Of a stretch of DNA of 64,000 bases, positions 61,702 to 64,000 are shown piece by piece (position 1 is the stretch's first letter; the number at the start of each line of letters is the position of its first letter). Both the position numbers and the translations under genes were made by a program. The notes under the pieces are model-generated. The model was given only the letters and a program-made list of their open reading frames with translations, was not told where the DNA came from and made no database searches. The stretch is from NCBI GenBank assembly GCA_046295175.1, contig JBKBNY010000002.1, positions 1 through 64,000 on the forward strand, given 5' to 3'. This DNA comes from JALOLV01 sp046295175 (GTDB lineage Bacteria; Bacteroidota; Bacteroidia; Cytophagales; Spirosomataceae).

Positions 61702-61726
61702 GCTCTTTAAAATTTACTTGATTTAG

Positions 61727-61755
61727 CACTGACAGGGTTTTGAACCCTGTCAGTG
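61727..61755. repeat. Palindromic repeat, copy 2
   Basis: CACTGACAGGGTT / AACCCTGTCAGTG, a 13-bp perfect stem with loop TTG. It shares CTGACAGGGTT with the copy at 44737-44762. It follows the icd terminator and ends 36 bp before the frameshifted gene's stop codon. Confidence 0.85.
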
Positions 61756-61791
61756 TTGTACATCCATTTTCTCAAAACCACACATGCTTTT

Positions 61792-62897
61792 TTACTTAAA
61801 AATTCTTTTTAATCTTCGTAGTATTTCTGGCAAATTTATAGAAAAGCCATCTCCATCATATTCTTTTACTTTTACGAGTCCGCCCGCAATTTCTACCTCA
61901 TTTTTGGCTTCGCTCTCTAAATTTTTCTGTTCTAAAATCTCTCTGTATTGGTAATTGGATAGTTTTAAAGATTCGATGGTAGCTATTTGAGAATTAATTG
62001 TCGCATCTTTTAATTGAATTGCTGCCTTAGCAATCAAAACTTGACTCTCCCAATGTTTTATATTAGCTTGCCATTGCAGCACAGCCACATCGTTATTTTG
62101 AGCGACTTGTATATCAAAATCTTTCGGAATATTGAGATAAACATCGAGTGCTTCACGGATTTTATCCAATGACTCTTCTTTGTTTCTAGGAATTACTTTA
62201 AATAGTGTTTGGTGGGCAACTTCTTTGATTTCGGTATCTGCTTCGATGCCTAAATCCATCAAAAACTGAGCAAAATAGACCAAATATTGCTTGCAAGCGG
62301 TTTTGATTTCTTCGGGGAAGGTGAAGTAGGACGTAATGAGGTCTTTATCTAAATTGGCGAGAAGGGTGGTGTGAGTTTGGTGTAGTATTTCCTCTGTAAA
62401 TTTAATGGCATTATCTATTTCAGATTTTATCAATAATTGTGAATTATTGATTTTGAATAAAGCCCCAAAAGATAGTAGAATTTCATCTTCGAAGTCAGTG
62501 TAAGTTATATTATCAATATTTATTTTATGAATAACTTGTTCAAAATTGCTCGCAAATTCTTGGATAGAGTACGGTTTATTCCAAGAGTTGTGCTTTAATT
62601 TTAATGAAACTTCTAAACCTGCATTGCAATTTATTTCCCAGTAGTCTAAAAAACATATACCTCTATATCATATAGTTTGTCAATAGTTTTAAAAGTATAC
62701 GAAAATTGGTTTATGTAAGTAGATACCTCTTGAAATGAATAATCACATAGTTGACTTATAACAAGTTTACTGTTTAACTCAACATCATCAATCATATCAC
62801 CGTTACCTCTTGTACTAGGTCTCGAGAATTCATCGATAATCCCATTAACCGCTAATCGTTCTTCTCCATCCTTCTCTATCACTTCAACTTTCAACAT
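61792..62897 (-). pseudogene. Unknown gene split by a -1 frameshift in a T6 run
   Basis: The 5' part (62897-62646) codes for 83 residues and stops in VYVF. The next frame (-1) is open without a break from that spot to 61792 and continues naturally as LDYWEINCNAGLEVSLKLKH. The joined product would be ~365-370 residues. The junction is six T on the coding strand (62648-62653); one extra T would restore the frame. It may be a real disruption, a sequencing error, or slippage. The protein is soluble, acidic at the N-terminus, with a helical, coiled-coil-like part near the end. I do not recognise the family. Confidence 0.7.
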
Positions 62898-62955
62898 AGC
62901 ATTTCAATTTTATACAAAACCAATTTCTAATTAGATAACACCAAACCCTTAAAAA

Positions 62956-63017
62956 CCGTGACACGGCTAAACAATAATATTCTCTATTTCTGATATTGAG
63001 TATCAGCCGTGCCACGG
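62956..63017 (-). terminator. Terminator of comM
   Basis: CCGTGACACGGCT (62956-62968) and AGCCGTGCCACGG (63005-63017) pair at 12 of 13 positions around a 36-nt loop. On the minus strand TTTTTAAG follows. The long loop lowers confidence. Confidence 0.55.
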
Positions 63018-63048
63018 ATTCTCTCCTTTTTGATAAGGCATATTTTCC

Positions 63049-64000
63049 CTACCCAGCCCAATTCTCTCTATCCAAACTTCTGTACTGAATCGCTTCGGCG
63101 AGGTGTTCGATACGTATTTCATCTGAGGCTGCCAAGTCGGCAATCGTCCGCGAAACCTTCAAGATGCGGTCATAAGCACGAGCCGAAAGCCCGAGGCGTT
63201 CCATTGCTTTTTTGAGTAGTGCCTTACCCGCATCGCCAATTTGGCATATTTCTTTAACCATTTCGGGCGGCATCATGGCATTGCTGTGTATTTCGGGGTA
63301 ATTCTCAAAGCGTTTGGTCTGTATTTCTCTCGCCTTGATAACCCTCTCTCTAATATCGCCCGAAGACTCGTTTTTACGTGTAGATGAAATTTGGTCGAAG
63401 TTTACTGGCGTAACTTCTACGTGTAGGTCTATCCTATCGAGTAGTGGTCCTGAGATTTTATTAAGGTATTTTTGCACCACACCTGGCCCACAAACACAAT
63501 CTTTTTCGGGGTGGTTGTAGTATCCGCACGGGCAAGGATTCATGCTCGCAATGAGCATAAAATTGGCAGGAAACTCAACCGACTGCTTGGTACGAGAAAT
63601 CACCACTTTGCGTTCTTCGAGTGGCTGACGCATCACCTCCAAAACCGTCCGCTTGAATTCGGGTAATTCATCCAAAAACAAAACGCCATTGTGAGCCAAC
63701 GAAATCTCACCCGGCTGCGGAAAGCCTCCACCACCTACCAATGCCGCATCCGAAATCGTATGGTGCGGATTCCGAAACGGTCTCCGCGAAATCAAAGTTG
63801 ATTTTACGCCTAATTTACCCGCAACCGAATGGATTTTGGTGGTTTCGAGGGCTTCGTGGAGCGTCAGCGGCGGCAATATTGAGGGCAATCGCTTGGCCAA
63901 CATGGTTTTACCTGCACCCGGAGGGCCAATCATAATCACATTGTGTCCGCCTGCGGCCGCAATCTCCATCGCACGTTTGATGTTCTCTTGCCCTTGTACG
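63049..64000 (-). CDS. comM: ComM/YifB-family AAA+ Mg chelatase-like ATPase, 5' end missing
   Basis: The 3' ~317 codons are visible; the frame continues off the right edge, so the apparent Met at 63969 is internal (upstream residues read VQGQENIKRA). Walker A is MIGPPGAGKTML, Walker B is GVLFLDELPEF, and the sensor region is ANFMLIASMNPCPCGYY with a Cys-rich turn (HPEKDCVCGP). The C-terminal Mg_chelatase_C part has LSARAYDRILKVSRTIADL. The family is a hexameric helicase that promotes branch migration in natural transformation. Confidence 0.93.
   Translation of the reverse strand, partial: VQGQENIKRAMEIAAAGGHNVIMIGPPGAGKTMLAKRLPSILPPLTLHEALETTKIHSVAGKLGVKSTLISRRPFRNPHHTISDAALVGGGGFPQPGEISLAHNGVLFLDELPEFKRTVLEVMRQPLEERKVVISRTKQSVEFPANFMLIASMNPCPCGYYNHPEKDCVCGPGVVQKYLNKISGPLLDRIDLHVEVTPVNFDQISSTRKNESSGDIRERVIKAREIQTKRFENYPEIHSNAMMPPEMVKEICQIGDAGKALLKKAMERLGLSARAYDRILKVSRTIADLAASDEIRIEHLAEAIQYRSLDRENWAG

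Overview
The window looks like the chromosome of an aerobic, Gram-negative Bacteroidota bacterium, most likely of the order Cytophagales (a Spirosomataceae/Emticicia-like lineage is my guess, not proven). The reasons are: AT-rich DNA; -7 promoter boxes of the form TAnnTTTG; SprB-type and Ig-like repeat surface proteins; a C-terminal type 9 secretion (T9SS) sorting domain; TonB-dependent receptors with a CarboxypepD_reg-like N-terminus; many signal peptides ending in ...AQ; lipoproteins; the N-acyl-ornithine carbamoyltransferase typical of this phylum; LytTR response regulators; and eukaryote-like NrdB and NADP-isocitrate dehydrogenase. I see no phage, no intact insertion sequence, no rRNA, no confident tRNA and no CRISPR array.

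Layout. 1-6122 (minus): two very large secreted repeat proteins in one operon. The second runs off the left edge, and the two share a ~95-99 residue repeat module; in the second, two neighbouring units are nearly identical at DNA level. 6589-15908: a signalling island with a membrane histidine kinase, three tandem paralogous TPR-histidine kinases, a REC-LytTR response regulator overlapping the last kinase, and a divergent protein made of two LytTR-like domains with no receiver. 15849-16480: a decayed stretch with a signal-peptide-only gene remnant and a tRNA-like sequence. 16481-19678: a cobalamin riboswitch, metE, and a small PAS protein. 19781-33040: mostly metabolic or enzymatic genes (argF', amidohydrolase, PQQ-type sugar dehydrogenase with PKD and T9SS domains, GH13-like enzyme, DUF72, vanadium-haloperoxidase-like lipoprotein, FAH-family hydrolase, an ATP-grasp ligase). 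Among these, a Lys-rich protein lies divergent to an unlisted 59-residue acidic protein that has its own promoter and terminator signals.

33041-47254: an Oar-like TonB receptor, small lipoproteins, metB-upp, DUF4349 and DUF6807 proteins, a split YeeE/YedE sulfur transporter with a DUF2490 outer-membrane protein, an acyl-ACP desaturase and an M1 peptidase. A 164-bp MITE-like element follows. 47724-55020: a PiT phosphate transporter with an OprO/P-like porin, then a TonB receptor with a beta-helix lipoprotein; this may be a phosphate-acquisition locus. 55232-64000: nrdB, a serine hydrolase, an M48 peptidase, an Fer4_19-CDGSH iron-sulfur protein, an orphan barstar, a GNAT acetyltransferase, icd, a frameshifted unknown gene, and the 3' part of comM running off the right edge.

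Themes: sulfur amino acid metabolism appears three times (B12-controlled metE, metB, sulfur import). Cell-envelope and surface functions dominate. The most unusual parts are the multi-kinase/LytTR island, the two repeat-sharing giant genes, and several structured intergenic elements.
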